This document shows positions 36,642 through 46,159 of a DNA stretch of 64,000 nt, one piece after another. The notes under the pieces are model-generated. The model was not told where the DNA came from. It did not search any database and saw nothing but the letters and a program-made list of their open reading frames with translations. This stretch comes from an uncultured Bacillota bacterium (GTDB lineage: Bacteria; Bacillota_I; Bacilli_A; RFN20; CAG-826): contig CASFDV010000002.1 in the NCBI GenBank assembly GCA_949293555.1, positions 232,210 to 296,209 on the forward strand. The letters run 5' to 3'. The stretch's first letter is position 1. Every line of letters begins with the position of its first letter. The position numbers were made by a program, and so were the translations under genes.

Positions 36642-38750
36642 ATGAAGCTTGTGATCGTCGAGTCCCCGAAGAAATGCGAGACCATCCAGGGGTACCTGGG
36701 CCCGGAATACAAGGTCATGGCTTCTCAGGGCCATATCCGGGACCTCAGCACGAAGGGGAGGGGCGGGCTTGGCATCAACGTCGAGGAGGGCTTCCTCCCC
36801 GATTTCGTCTTCAACCCTGAGAAGAAGCGCATCGTCGACTCCCTCCGGAAGGAGGCGCGGAAGGCGGAGGAAGTGATCCTCGCGACCGACCCCGACCGCG
36901 AGGGGGAGGCCATCTCATGGCATCTGGCCCAGGTGCTTTCCCTTCCCGTCGAGGACACGAAGCGCCTTCAGTTCCACGAGATCACCAAGCCCGCGCTGGA
37001 AGAGGCGATCGCCCACCCGGGGCGCATCGACATGAACCTCGTCAACAGCCAGGAGACGAGGCGCATGTACGACCGCGTCATCGGCTTCAAGCTGTCCGGC
37101 CTCCTCAAGCGCAAGATCAGTGCGAAGAGCGCCGGGCGCGTCCAGTCGGTCACCCTCCGCATGATCTGCGACAACGACGAGGAGATCGCCGCCTTCAAGC
37201 CGGAGGAATACTGGTCGATCTCCGCGACCATCGCCCTGGAAGGCGGTAGCTCCCTCCTCCTTTCCCTGGAGAAGGTCGACGGGAAGGCCCCGGAGATCCA
37301 TTCGAAGGAAGAGGCGGACAAAATACTTGGCCGCATCGAGGGCGCCCTCCGCCTCATTTCCCTCCAGAACGTCGAGCGGAAAGTGCAGAGCAAGCCCGCC
37401 TTCACCACCTCCACCATGCAGCAGGAGGCGTATAACCGCTACCGCTTCTCCCCCTCGAGGACCCAGTCCATCGCCCAGCGCCTTTACGAGGGCGTCGCCC
37501 TCGACAAGGGGGAGAAGATCGGCCTCATCACCTACATGAGGACCGACTCCACGAGGATCAGCCCCGAGTTCTACGAGCGCCACGCGAAGCCCTACATTCT
37601 CGAGCGCTTCGGCGAGAAATACCTTGGAAAGCCCAAGGCCATGAAGAAGCAGGGGCGCATCCAGGACGCCCACGAGGCGATCCGCCCGACGGGGACGCAC
37701 CGGACCCCGGAGTCCCTGAAGCCTTATCTTTCAAGCGACGAGCACAAGCTCTACAAGCTCATCTACGAGCGCGCCCTCGCCTCGATGATGAGCGACCGGG
37801 TCGAGTCCGTCTCGACCGCCCTCTTCGATGTCGCGGGCCTTACCTTCAAGGCCAGCGGGACGAGGACCATTTTCCCAGGCTTCGAGGCGCTCCTCCGCGA
37901 GGAGAGGGAGGAGAAGGAGCTTCCCCTTCTTGAGGAAGGGAAGGAGTACCCCCTCCTTTCCAAGGAAGGGGAGCAGAAGTTCACCAAGGCCCCCGCCCGC
38001 TTCACCGAGGCCCGGGTCGTCCGCCTCATGGAGGAGAGGGGCATCGGAAGGCCGAGCACCTACGCCTCCACGATCAAGACGCTCAAGGACCGGGGCTATG
38101 TCACTTCCGACAAGGGGGTCCTCACCCCGACGGAAAGCGGGAAGAAGACGACCCTCGTCCTCCGGAAGTACTTCCCGGAAGTCGTCTCCCCCGAGTACAC
38201 GGCGAACATGGAGACCAAGCTCGACGAGATCGAGGAGGGGCGCGAGAGCCGCCTCGAGGCGATGGAGGAGTTCTACGGGCCCTTCATGGAGAAGTTCGAG
38301 AAGGTCCAGCGCGAGATGTACAAGGACCCGGACGAGGAGACCGGGGAGCTTTGCCCCGTCTGCGGCTCGCCCCTGGTGAAGAAGAAGGGGCGCTACGGAC
38401 CCTTCGTATCCTGCAGCGCCTATCCGAGCTGCACCTACGTCAAGAAGGAAGAGAGGAAGCCCGCCTACACCGGCGAGAACTGCCCCGAGTGCGGGAAGCC
38501 TCTCGTCGAGAGGAAGGATCGGCGGGGGCGCTCCTTCGTCGGCTGCTCCGGCTATCCCGAATGCCATTACATCAAGGGCGCCGAAGGACGGAGGAAGGAG
38601 GCTCCCGAGCGCGTCAAGAAATGCCCCGACTGCAAGGACGGCTGGCTCGTGAGGCGCCACGGCAAGCGCGGCGACTTCCTCGGATGCACGAACTTCCCGC
38701 GCTGCCGCCACATCGAAAGCGTCGAAGGTGACCCGAAGAAGGATGAGTAG
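36642..38750 (+). CDS. topA: DNA topoisomerase I
   Basis: A 702-aa type IA topoisomerase. Toprim domain: LVIVESPKKCETIQGYL and ATDPDREGEAISWHL. The active-site Tyr298 is in GLITYMRTDSTRIS. Three C-terminal zinc-ribbon repeats begin near residue 571: CPVC...CSAYPSC, CPEC...CSGYPEC and CPDC...CTNFPRC. It relaxes negative supercoils. The start is set by GGAGGT 6 nt before 36642; an earlier in-frame Met lies upstream of the promoter -10 box. It is followed by trmFO with an 8-nt overlap, the Bacillus order dprA-topA-trmFO-xerC. Confidence 0.97.
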   Translation: MKLVIVESPKKCETIQGYLGPEYKVMASQGHIRDLSTKGRGGLGINVEEGFLPDFVFNPEKKRIVDSLRKEARKAEEVILATDPDREGEAISWHLAQVLSLPVEDTKRLQFHEITKPALEEAIAHPGRIDMNLVNSQETRRMYDRVIGFKLSGLLKRKISAKSAGRVQSVTLRMICDNDEEIAAFKPEEYWSISATIALEGGSSLLLSLEKVDGKAPEIHSKEEADKILGRIEGALRLISLQNVERKVQSKPAFTTSTMQQEAYNRYRFSPSRTQSIAQRLYEGVALDKGEKIGLITYMRTDSTRISPEFYERHAKPYILERFGEKYLGKPKAMKKQGRIQDAHEAIRPTGTHRTPESLKPYLSSDEHKLYKLIYERALASMMSDRVESVSTALFDVAGLTFKASGTRTIFPGFEALLREEREEKELPLLEEGKEYPLLSKEGEQKFTKAPARFTEARVVRLMEERGIGRPSTYASTIKTLKDRGYVTSDKGVLTPTESGKKTTLVLRKYFPEVVSPEYTANMETKLDEIEEGRESRLEAMEEFYGPFMEKFEKVQREMYKDPDEETGELCPVCGSPLVKKKGRYGPFVSCSAYPSCTYVKKEERKPAYTGENCPECGKPLVERKDRRGRSFVGCSGYPECHYIKGAEGRRKEAPERVKKCPDCKDGWLVRRHGKRGDFLGCTNFPRCRHIESVEGDPKKDE

Positions 38751-40035
38751 TGCGAGCGAGGTCCACGTCCTCGGGGGCGGGCTCGCGGGAAGCGAGGCCG
38801 CCTGGGCCCTCCTCAAGGCGGGCTTTCCCGTCGTCCTCCACGAGCGGCGCCCTCTCAAGGGAGACGGGGCCCACGAGACGGGGCTCCTCGGCGAGCTCGT
38901 CTGCAGCAACAGCCTCAAGGGCGAGCGGCTCGACAACGCCTGCGGCCTTCTGAAGGAAGAAATGAGGGCCCTCGGCTCCCTGACGATGGAAGCCGCCTCC
39001 TTCGCCCGGGTCCCGGCCGGGAACGCCCTCGCGGTGGACCGAAACCAGTTCGCGGGCTTCATCACCGAGCGCCTTCTTTCGACGCCGGGGTTCCGCCTCG
39101 CGCGAGAGGAAGTCTCCTCGATCCCGGAGGGAGAGCCGTGGATCCTCGCGACCGGGCCCCTCACGGACGGCCCCCTCCTTTCCTGGCTGGAGTCCCTCCT
39201 CGGCCAAGAGTCCCTCCATTTCTACGACGCTTCCGCCCCGATCGTCCGGAAGGATTCGATCGACATGGGGGTCTGCTACTACAAGAGCCGCTTCGGGCAG
39301 GGGGACGACTCCTACATCAACTGCCCCTTCACCAAGGAGGAATACTTCCGCTTCGTCCAGGAGCTCGTCTCCGCCAGGCGCGTCATCGACCACGGGGGGA
39401 AGGGGGAGTACTTCGAGGGATGCCTTCCGATCGAGGTCATGGCGGCCCGGGACGTCGAGACGCTCCGCCACGGGCCCCTGAAGCCCTTCGGACTTCGCCG
39501 CGAGGAGGGGCACCGCCCCTACGCGGTCGCCCAGCTCCGCCAGGACGACGCCCTCGGGGAGCTATATAACCTCGTCGGCTTCCAGACCAACCTCGCCTTC
39601 CCGGAGCAAAGGCGCGTCTTCTCTCTCATCCCGGGTCTGGGGAAGGCGGAGTTCGTCCGCTACGGGCTCATGCACCGGAACTCCTACCTCGAGGCGGGGA
39701 AGCACCTTTCCCCGGACCTTTCCTTCCGGGCGATGCCCTCCCTTTCCCTCGCCGGCCAGCTTTCCGGGGTGGAAGGCTACGTCGAAAGCGCGGCGACGGG
39801 CATCCTCGCCGGGCGCTACCTCGCAAGAAGGCTCAAGGGGCTTCCCTTCCATCCGGTCCCGGAGAGGACGATGCTCGGGGCGCTTCTTTCCTACATCCTC
39901 TTCCCGCGGGAAGGGCGGCTCGAGCCGATGAACGCGAACTGGGGGCTCCTCGGGGTCCATAAGGAAGGGAGGGAGAAGGCTTCCGCGGAGAGCCTTTCCC
40001 TCCTGAAGGACTACCTCCGGGAGGAAGAATGGTGA
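38743..40035 (+). CDS. trmFO: Folate-dependent tRNA (uracil-54-C5) methyltransferase TrmFO
   Basis: A 430-aa flavoprotein that makes T54 in tRNA from methylene-THF. The FAD-binding motif VLGGGLAGSEAAW lies at the N-terminus, followed by HERRP, the HETGLLGELVCSNSLKG signature, and the C-terminal GVEGYVESAATGILAGR. A conserved Cys is present in ELVCSNS, and the KGEYFEGCLPIEVMA segment is typical. The start at 38743 lies inside the topA end, giving an 8-nt overlap. It was formerly called Gid. The gene overlaps xerC by 7 nt. Confidence 0.95.
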   Translation: MSSASEVHVLGGGLAGSEAAWALLKAGFPVVLHERRPLKGDGAHETGLLGELVCSNSLKGERLDNACGLLKEEMRALGSLTMEAASFARVPAGNALAVDRNQFAGFITERLLSTPGFRLAREEVSSIPEGEPWILATGPLTDGPLLSWLESLLGQESLHFYDASAPIVRKDSIDMGVCYYKSRFGQGDDSYINCPFTKEEYFRFVQELVSARRVIDHGGKGEYFEGCLPIEVMAARDVETLRHGPLKPFGLRREEGHRPYAVAQLRQDDALGELYNLVGFQTNLAFPEQRRVFSLIPGLGKAEFVRYGLMHRNSYLEAGKHLSPDLSFRAMPSLSLAGQLSGVEGYVESAATGILAGRYLARRLKGLPFHPVPERTMLGALLSYILFPREGRLEPMNANWGLLGVHKEGREKASAESLSLLKDYLREEEW

Positions 40036-40922
40036 GCGCCTCCCCCGAGGAGTACCTTTCCTGGCTCCGCTACGCCAGGGGGTATGGCGAGCGGACCATA
40101 GAGGCCTACGGACGGGACATCAAGGACTTCCTCCTCTACCTCAAGGGGGAAGGCCTCGACTACCGGAGGCTCAAGAGGGACGAGATGAGGGAATACATCG
40201 CCTCCCTCCTTTCCCGCGGGCTCTCCCACCGCTCCTTGTCGCGCCACCTTTCCGCCCTCCGCGGCCTTTATTCCTACCTCGTCCGGGAAGGGGCGGCGCT
40301 GACGAGCCCCCTGGCGGGCATCCGCGCCCCGAAGGTGAGGAAGACCTTGCCCGACGTCCTTTCCAAGGGCGAGAGGGACCGCCTCCTTTCCTTCCGGGCG
40401 GAGAAGGACGACCCCCTTTCCCTCAGGGACGAGGCGATCGTCCTTCTGCTCCTTTCGACGGGGCTCAGGGCCTCCGAGCTCGTTTCCCTCGATCTTTCCT
40501 CCCTCGATTTCCAAAGGCGCCTCCTCCGGGCGCTCGGGAAGGGGAGGAAGGAAAGGATCGTCCCTTTCTCGAAGGACGCCGCCTCCTCGCTGGCCCGCTA
40601 CATCGGGAGGGGCCGTCCTGCCTTGGCGAAGGAGGGCGGGAACGCCCTCTTCCTGAACGCCAGGGGGACAAGGCTCGGGGTCCGCGGACTGGAGGACATC
40701 CTCCGGAGGATGGGGGAGCGGCTCGGGCTTCCTCCCGGGCTCCATCCCCACGAGTTTCGCCACACGTTCGCCACCTACCTCCTCGAGGGCGGGATCGACC
40801 TCCGCACCGTCCAGGAGCTGATGGGACATCGCTCCTTGGACAGCACCGAGATCTACACCCACCTTTCCCGGAAGACCTTGCGGAGCGAGCATGCCAAGGC
40901 CTTCCCGGGGAAGAAGGGGTAG
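40029..40922 (+). CDS. xerC: Tyrosine recombinase XerC (CodV-type)
   Basis: A 297-aa tyrosine recombinase that resolves chromosome dimers at dif with XerD. The N-terminal SAM-like core-binding domain covers residues 1-95. Catalytic residues: Arg147 (TGLRASE), Lys in GKGRKER, His241 and Arg244 (HEFRHTFAT), His267 (LMGHRSL) and Tyr276 (STEIYTH). All are present. It overlaps trmFO by 7 nt in the conserved trmFO-xerC order, which marks it as the housekeeping enzyme and not a phage integrase. The hslV-hslU-codY genes that follow it in Bacillus are absent here. Confidence 0.93.
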   Translation: MVSASPEEYLSWLRYARGYGERTIEAYGRDIKDFLLYLKGEGLDYRRLKRDEMREYIASLLSRGLSHRSLSRHLSALRGLYSYLVREGAALTSPLAGIRAPKVRKTLPDVLSKGERDRLLSFRAEKDDPLSLRDEAIVLLLLSTGLRASELVSLDLSSLDFQRRLLRALGKGRKERIVPFSKDAASSLARYIGRGRPALAKEGGNALFLNARGTRLGVRGLEDILRRMGERLGLPPGLHPHEFRHTFATYLLEGGIDLRTVQELMGHRSLDSTEIYTHLSRKTLRSEHAKAFPGKKG

Positions 40923-40932
40923 CACTTCGCCG

Positions 40933-40961
40933 TTTACTTGGCCATTCCGGCGCGCTAATAT
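40933..40961 (+). promoter_or_regulatory. rpsB promoter
   Basis: TTTACT (40933-40938), 17-bp spacer, TAATAT (40956-40961). Confidence 0.6.
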
Positions 40962-40967
40962 CTCGCT

Positions 40968-41106
40968 CGGCCGTCTTTTCGAGCGGCCAAATGCACACTC
41001 CGTGGATGAAGACCCGGTGTTCCCCAAGGCGGGCGAAAGAGCTTAAAAAGCGCCTGGGGTGGGACCTTTTGGAAGCGGGGGAGGAACAAACACGAAGGAG
41101 GTCTCC
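40968..41106 (+). promoter_or_regulatory. rpsB 5' leader, possible structured regulatory RNA
   Basis: About 139 nt from the predicted transcription start to the ATG, much longer than other leaders here. It contains complementary segments (CGGCCG/CGGCC around 40968-40987) and ends with the Shine-Dalgarno AAGGAGGT. S2 autoregulatory leaders are known in several bacteria; whether this one acts so is not shown. Confidence 0.35.
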
Positions 41107-42108
<1,002 letters not shown>

Positions 42109-42110
42109 CC

Positions 42111-42956
42111 ATGGCCGAGAAGAACGTCATCGAACTCATCAAGCAGCTCCGCGAGCGCACCGGCGCCGGCATGATGGACTGCAAGCACGCCCTCGAGGAG
42201 AACGGCCTCGACGTCGAGAAGGCGATCGACTGGCTCCGCGAGAAAGGCATCGCCAAGAGCGCCAAGCGCGCCGGCAGGACCGCCTCGGAGGGCCTCGCCG
42301 CCCTCAAGGTGTGCGACAAGTGCGGCAAGGCCGTCATCTGCGAGGTCAACTGCGAGACCGACTTCGTGAGCGCCTCCGACAAGTTCCACGCCCTCGTCGA
42401 CGCGGTCGTCTCCTATCTCATGGAGAACGAGCCCAAGACGATCGAAGAGGCGCGGGAGGGCACCTTCCAGGCCTTCCAGGACGCCGGGATCGCCCTCGGG
42501 GAGAAGCTCGACTTCCGCCGCTTCCAGATCGTGAGGCTCGAGGAAGGGCAGGGCTTCGGGACCTACGTCCACATGAAGGGCAAGATCGCCACCCTCCTCG
42601 TCCTCAAGAAGGACGACCCGGAGCTCGGGTACGGGCTTGCCATGCACGTGTGCGCCAACGCGCCCCTCTACCTCACCCTTGCCGACGTGCCTAGCGACGA
42701 GCGCGAGCGCGAGCTTGCCATCGCCAGGACCGAGGTCAGCGAGGACCCCAAGCTCCAGGGGAAGCCGGACGCCGTCAAGGCGCAGATCGTCGAGCGGAAG
42801 GCCGACAAGGTCCTCTCCGCCTCCTGCCTCCTCCTCCAGGAGTACCTCCTCGAGAGCGGCAAGAAGGTCGGCGACCTCCTCAAGGAGCACGGCAACGAGA
42901 TCGTCTCCTTCGTCCGCTACCAGGTGGGCGAGGGCATCCAGAAGAGCGCCGAGTAG
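42111..42956 (+). CDS. tsf: Elongation factor Ts
   Basis: A 281-aa nucleotide exchange factor for EF-Tu. The N-terminal UBA-like domain contains LRERTGAGMMDCKHALEENG, and the core has CEVNCETDFVSASDKF with the TDFV motif that contacts EF-Tu; the C-terminus ends VRYQVGEG. Unusually it has Cys residues clustered just before TDFV (VCDKCGKAVICEVNCETDFV), where the family mostly has non-Cys residues. A terminator follows, so the rpsB-tsf unit is separate from pyrH. Confidence 0.96.
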   Translation: MAEKNVIELIKQLRERTGAGMMDCKHALEENGLDVEKAIDWLREKGIAKSAKRAGRTASEGLAALKVCDKCGKAVICEVNCETDFVSASDKFHALVDAVVSYLMENEPKTIEEAREGTFQAFQDAGIALGEKLDFRRFQIVRLEEGQGFGTYVHMKGKIATLLVLKKDDPELGYGLAMHVCANAPLYLTLADVPSDERERELAIARTEVSEDPKLQGKPDAVKAQIVERKADKVLSASCLLLQEYLLESGKKVGDLLKEHGNEIVSFVRYQVGEGIQKSAE

Positions 42957-42974
42957 CATCTTCCAGTATTCCAC

Positions 42975-42996
42975 GGGGTCCGCGAGGACCCCTTTT
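42975..42996 (+). terminator. Intrinsic terminator after tsf
   Basis: Stem GGGGTCC/GGACCCC, GCGA loop, TTTT tail. Confidence 0.85.
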
Positions 42997-43010
42997 CCTT
43001 TCCGTTCCCA

Positions 43011-43016
43011 TAAAAT
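43011..43016 (+). promoter_or_regulatory. -10 element of a predicted leaderless promoter
   Basis: TAAAAT, 6 nt before the ATG at 43023. Confidence 0.45.
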
Positions 43017-43022
43017 AGGGGC

Positions 43023-43805
43023 ATGGACAGGCGCTTGTTCGAAATCCGGGAAGGAGAGCTTCCCCTTGAGGAAATCCGCCCCGGCTGCGGCTTCCTTTCG
43101 ATCTTCCGGAAGGTCGGGGTCGTCGGGGATTCCCTTTCCGCGGGGGAGTTCGAGTCGCGGGACCATGGCGGCCGGGTCTCCTACCACGACATGCACGAGT
43201 ATTCCTGGCCTTCCATCCTTGCCCGCATCACGGGCGCCGAGTGGCATAACTATTCGCGGGGCGGGATGTCCGCGCGGGAGTTCCTGGGCGGGTACGCCGA
43301 GGAGCGCGGCTTCTTCGAGAAGCTGCCATGCCTCATCGTCTCCCTTGGGACGAACGACCTCTTCGTCTACCATCATCCCCTTGGAAGCGCGGAGGACGTC
43401 CATCCTCTTTCCCCTGAGGAAAACCCCGACACGTTCCTGGGGAACATCGGGAGGATCGTGAGCCGCTACAAGGAACTGGAGCCGGAGCTCCGCTTCTTCC
43501 TCGTCGGCCCGATGAAGGACGGGTCCTCGCCCCTCAGGGATTCCCTCGTCGAGAAGGCGACGGAGGAACTAGGGAAGGCGGCGCGGCTTTTCTCGCACGG
43601 CTATCTCCTCGACATGGCGCGCCACGGGATCGTCTGGGACGAGGAGGCGAGAAGCCGCTACGGTCTTGGCTACCACCCGAACCCCATGGGCTACCATGCC
43701 TATGCCCTCATGGTGGGCAACTACATCGACTATCTCATCCGGGCGAACATGGAAGACTTCAAGGAGGTCCCCTTCATCGGCACCGGGCTTTCCTATCTGC
43801 GGTAG
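43023..43805 (+). CDS. SGNH/GDSL-family hydrolase
   Basis: A 260-aa SGNH hydrolase. Block I nucleophile Ser is in VVGDSLSAGE (about residue 39), block II Gly in NYSRGGMS, block III Asn in VSLGTNDLF, and block V Asp/His is likely in GYHPNPMGYHAY. There is no signal peptide, so it probably acts in the cytoplasm, for example as an esterase or carbohydrate deacetylase. It lies between tsf and pyrH, genes normally adjacent, so it is an insertion in the conserved order. A -10 box sits 6 nt before the start. Substrate unknown. Confidence 0.82.
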   Translation: MDRRLFEIREGELPLEEIRPGCGFLSIFRKVGVVGDSLSAGEFESRDHGGRVSYHDMHEYSWPSILARITGAEWHNYSRGGMSAREFLGGYAEERGFFEKLPCLIVSLGTNDLFVYHHPLGSAEDVHPLSPEENPDTFLGNIGRIVSRYKELEPELRFFLVGPMKDGSSPLRDSLVEKATEELGKAARLFSHGYLLDMARHGIVWDEEARSRYGLGYHPNPMGYHAYALMVGNYIDYLIRANMEDFKEVPFIGTGLSYLR

Positions 43806-43846
43806 CGACATACGCCCTCCCTTGCCCGGGGGATGGGATGCGCGTG

Positions 43847-43852
43847 TATAAT
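43847..43852 (+). promoter_or_regulatory. -10 element of a predicted leaderless pyrH promoter
   Basis: Consensus TATAAT, 9 nt before the ATG at 43862. Confidence 0.55.
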
Positions 43853-43861
43853 CCCTTTCCG

Positions 43862-44581
43862 ATGGAACCAATGTACAAGACGGTGATCCTCAAGGTTTCG
43901 GGCGAGTCCCTGGCCGACGAGGGCGACAAGACGATCCTCGACAGCGCGAAGCTCGCCTCGATCGCCTCCTCGATCAAGGAAGCGCATGACCTCGGGGTAC
44001 GCATCGGGCTCGTGGTCGGGGCCGGCAACATCTGGCGCGGGAAGCTCGCCCAGAAGGTCGGCATCGAGCAGGCGACCGGGGACTACATGGGGATGCTGGG
44101 GACGATCGTCAACGCGCTCGCCCTCCAGAGCGCCCTCGAGGACCTCGGGCTTTCCACGAGGGTCATGTCCTCGCTGAATGTCCCCCAGGTCTCCGAACCC
44201 TACATCCGGAGGAAGGCCCTTTCCCATCTGGAGAAGGGCCGGGTCGTCATCTTCGCCGGCGGGACGGGGAACCCTTTCTTCACGACGGACACCACGGCTT
44301 CCCTCCGCGCCCTCGAGATGAAGGCGGACGCCATCATCATGGGTAAGAACGGGGTGGAGGGCGTCTACGACAGCGATCCTAGGCTCAACCCCGACGCGAA
44401 GCTCCTCCAGGAGCTGACCTACAAGGAGGTCCTCGACAGGAACCTCGGGGTCATGGACCTCACCGCGGTGACGATGCTGAAGGACAAGGGCATCGTGATC
44501 CGCGTCTTCAACATGGACGACTTCGGCTCCCTGGTGGGAGTCATCCAAGGGAACATGATGGGAAGCACCATCCACGACTAG
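43862..44581 (+). CDS. pyrH: Uridylate kinase
   Basis: A 239-aa hexameric UMP kinase of the amino-acid-kinase fold. Motifs: TVILKVSGESLADEG (ATP/UMP-binding start), GLVVGAGNIWRGK, DYMGMLGTIVNALALQ, FAGGTGNPFFTTDTTASLRA and the C-terminal hydrophobic strand. It converts UMP to UDP. The start at 43862 is chosen because the TATAAT box lies only 9 nt upstream, which places the earlier in-frame ATG (43838) before the promoter. A further Met at 43871 is also possible. It is followed by frr 10 nt downstream. Confidence 0.95.
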   Translation: MEPMYKTVILKVSGESLADEGDKTILDSAKLASIASSIKEAHDLGVRIGLVVGAGNIWRGKLAQKVGIEQATGDYMGMLGTIVNALALQSALEDLGLSTRVMSSLNVPQVSEPYIRRKALSHLEKGRVVIFAGGTGNPFFTTDTTASLRALEMKADAIIMGKNGVEGVYDSDPRLNPDAKLLQELTYKEVLDRNLGVMDLTAVTMLKDKGIVIRVFNMDDFGSLVGVIQGNMMGSTIHD

Positions 44582-44591
44582 GAGGCAAAGC

Positions 44592-45137
44592 ATGGAAATC
44601 GTGGTCAAGAACGCGGAAGCGAAATGCGAAGGGGCGCTCGAGTCCCTCGGGAGGGGCCTCGGGAAGCTTCGCTCCGGGCGGGCCAATCCCGCGATGCTCA
44701 ACGGCGTCACCTGCGACTACTACGGGGAGAGGATGGAAATCACCTCGCTCGCCGGCATCTCGATGCCCGAGCCGAGGCAGCTTCTCGTGAAGCCCTATAG
44801 CAGGGAGGACATCAAGGCGATCGCCGCCGGCATCGTCGCGGCGAACCTCGGGATCAACCCCCAGGTGGAGGCCGACGCCATCCGCATCATCATCCCTCCT
44901 CTCACCGAGGACGTGAGGAAGCAGCTCGCCAAGCAGGCGAAGTCCCTGAGCGAGGAGGCCAAGGTGGCGATCCGGAACATCCGGAACGAGGCCCGCGACC
45001 TCATCAAGAAGGACGAGACCATGTCCGACGACTACAAGGAGAGGGTCGAGGCGGACCTTCAGAAGGTTATCGACGCGGCGATAAAGAAGGTGGATGAGAC
45101 GCTCGCCGCCAAGCAGAAGGACATCATGACGATCTAG
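44592..45137 (+). CDS. frr: Ribosome recycling factor
   Basis: A 181-aa RRF that splits post-termination ribosomes with EF-G. Conserved features: LGKLRSGRANPAMLNGVTCDYYG, SISMPEPRQLLVKPY-like segment (here GISMPEPRQLLVKPYSRED), IIIPPLTEDVRKQLAKQAKSLSEEAKVAIRNIRNEARD, and a C-terminal coiled helix. AGGAGGC precedes the start. It pairs with pyrH as in nearly all bacteria. A terminator follows. Confidence 0.96.
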   Translation: MEIVVKNAEAKCEGALESLGRGLGKLRSGRANPAMLNGVTCDYYGERMEITSLAGISMPEPRQLLVKPYSREDIKAIAAGIVAANLGINPQVEADAIRIIIPPLTEDVRKQLAKQAKSLSEEAKVAIRNIRNEARDLIKKDETMSDDYKERVEADLQKVIDAAIKKVDETLAAKQKDIMTI

Positions 45138-45157
45138 CCAAGAAGGCTATGAAAATT

Positions 45158-45185
45158 GGGGCGCGCTACGGCTCGCCCCCTTTTT
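45158..45185 (+). terminator. Intrinsic terminator after frr
   Basis: Stem GGGGCG/CGCCCC extended by an inner GC pair, followed by a run of Ts. Confidence 0.75.
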
Positions 45186-45208
45186 CTATGCAAAACAAAG
45201 GTGGAAAT

Positions 45209-46084
45209 CTAGATTTCCAAGATTCCGTCAGTACAGGCGACCTCGGTGATCGAAGAGCCTTCCGCCCAGTCGCTCGCCTTCTTGACGAGGCCCCATGCGG
45301 CGCGCGTCCCTTCGTAGGAGATCGTGGTCAGCCCGCTTCCGGAGAACGCGCTGCTCCCGATTTCCTCGATGCCTACGGGGAGGCTCATCTCCAGCAAGGA
45401 AGCGCAGCCAAGGAAGGCCTCGCTACCGATGCTTATTAGGGCGTCAGGCATCTCGATTTCCGCAAGGGAGGAGTTCTTGAAGGCCCCATCCCCGATGGAA
45501 AGGCCGTTTCCTAGCCGTCCTTCGGTCAGATGGACGGAGTGGACCGGCGCGTCCTGGAAGGCGAAGTCGGAGATTTCCGCCAGCGGGGCCTCGAAGTAGA
45601 TCTCGCGAAGGGAGGATGTCTCTTCGAGGAGAGGCTCGCCGTCCCCGACCACGGCCACCCTTGCGAGAGACCCCGAGCGATATTCGAAACGAGGCGCGAT
45701 GAAAGCGGTTGTTCCTTCCGGGGGGACGAGCTCGTCGATCCGGTAGTAGCCGGTTTTCTCCAGGAAAGAGAGCCCGATCGTCCCTGAGGGCGTCCCTTCC
45801 TCCTCGATGCGGAGCATTTCTTTGTCGTAGTAGCCCGCCCTTCCGTCCTCATAATGGACCGGAGCCTCCCCGGCGTCGGGGGAGGCGCTTAGCCCGATCG
45901 CCCCAACGACAATGGCGGCGATCATGAGGGCGAGGAGCAGCGTGCCGAGCGACCCGGCGACGATGTAGGTGATCATCTCCTTCTTGCGGATTGCCTCCGG
46001 GGCTTGGCTTGGGGCAGGGGCCTCGCTCTTGCGGATGGGCGTCCTGACCCGAGGTTCCCCGGCTTTCTTCTCTTCTTCGTCCAT
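45209..46084 (-). CDS. Membrane-anchored BspA-type leucine-rich repeat protein
   Basis: A 291-aa protein. A polar cytoplasmic N-terminus is followed by one transmembrane helix at about residues 38-66 (ITYIVAGSLGTLLLALMIAAIVV). From residue about 165 onward there are LRR_5/BspA repeats: SIGDGAFKNSSLAEIEMPDALISIGSEAFLGCASLLEMSLPVGIEEIGSSAFSGSGLTTISYEGT. It closes with the usual W-containing cap and a CTDG motif. Such proteins are surface adhesins or binding proteins in gut and oral bacteria. It is antisense between frr and uppS, an insertion in the canonical order. A -10 box 8 nt upstream of the start suggests a leaderless mRNA. Confidence 0.8.
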   Translation of the reverse strand: MDEEEKKAGEPRVRTPIRKSEAPAPSQAPEAIRKKEMITYIVAGSLGTLLLALMIAAIVVGAIGLSASPDAGEAPVHYEDGRAGYYDKEMLRIEEEGTPSGTIGLSFLEKTGYYRIDELVPPEGTTAFIAPRFEYRSGSLARVAVVGDGEPLLEETSSLREIYFEAPLAEISDFAFQDAPVHSVHLTEGRLGNGLSIGDGAFKNSSLAEIEMPDALISIGSEAFLGCASLLEMSLPVGIEEIGSSAFSGSGLTTISYEGTRAAWGLVKKASDWAEGSSITEVACTDGILEI

Positions 46085-46092
46085 GGCTAGGG

Positions 46093-46098
46093 ATGATA
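46093..46098 (-). promoter_or_regulatory. -10 element of a predicted leaderless promoter (minus strand)
   Basis: TATCAT on the complement, 8 nt before the start codon at 46084. Confidence 0.4.
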
Positions 46099-46146
46099 GA
46101 CGATTCCTCGTGCTCGCGCACCTAGGCTAGGAGGGCTTGCGGGCGC

Positions 46147-46152
46147 TATACT
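46147..46152 (+). promoter_or_regulatory. -10 element of a predicted leaderless uppS promoter
   Basis: TATACT, 7 nt before the ATG at 46160; no Shine-Dalgarno. Confidence 0.5.
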
Positions 46153-46159
46153 TTCAAAG

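Noticed and set aside
40029-40922. XerC plus nearby tRNAs as a sign of an integrated phage or island
   Set aside because: XerC is in the conserved topA-trmFO-xerC order, not beside a tRNA, and no phage genes or attachment-site duplications are seen.
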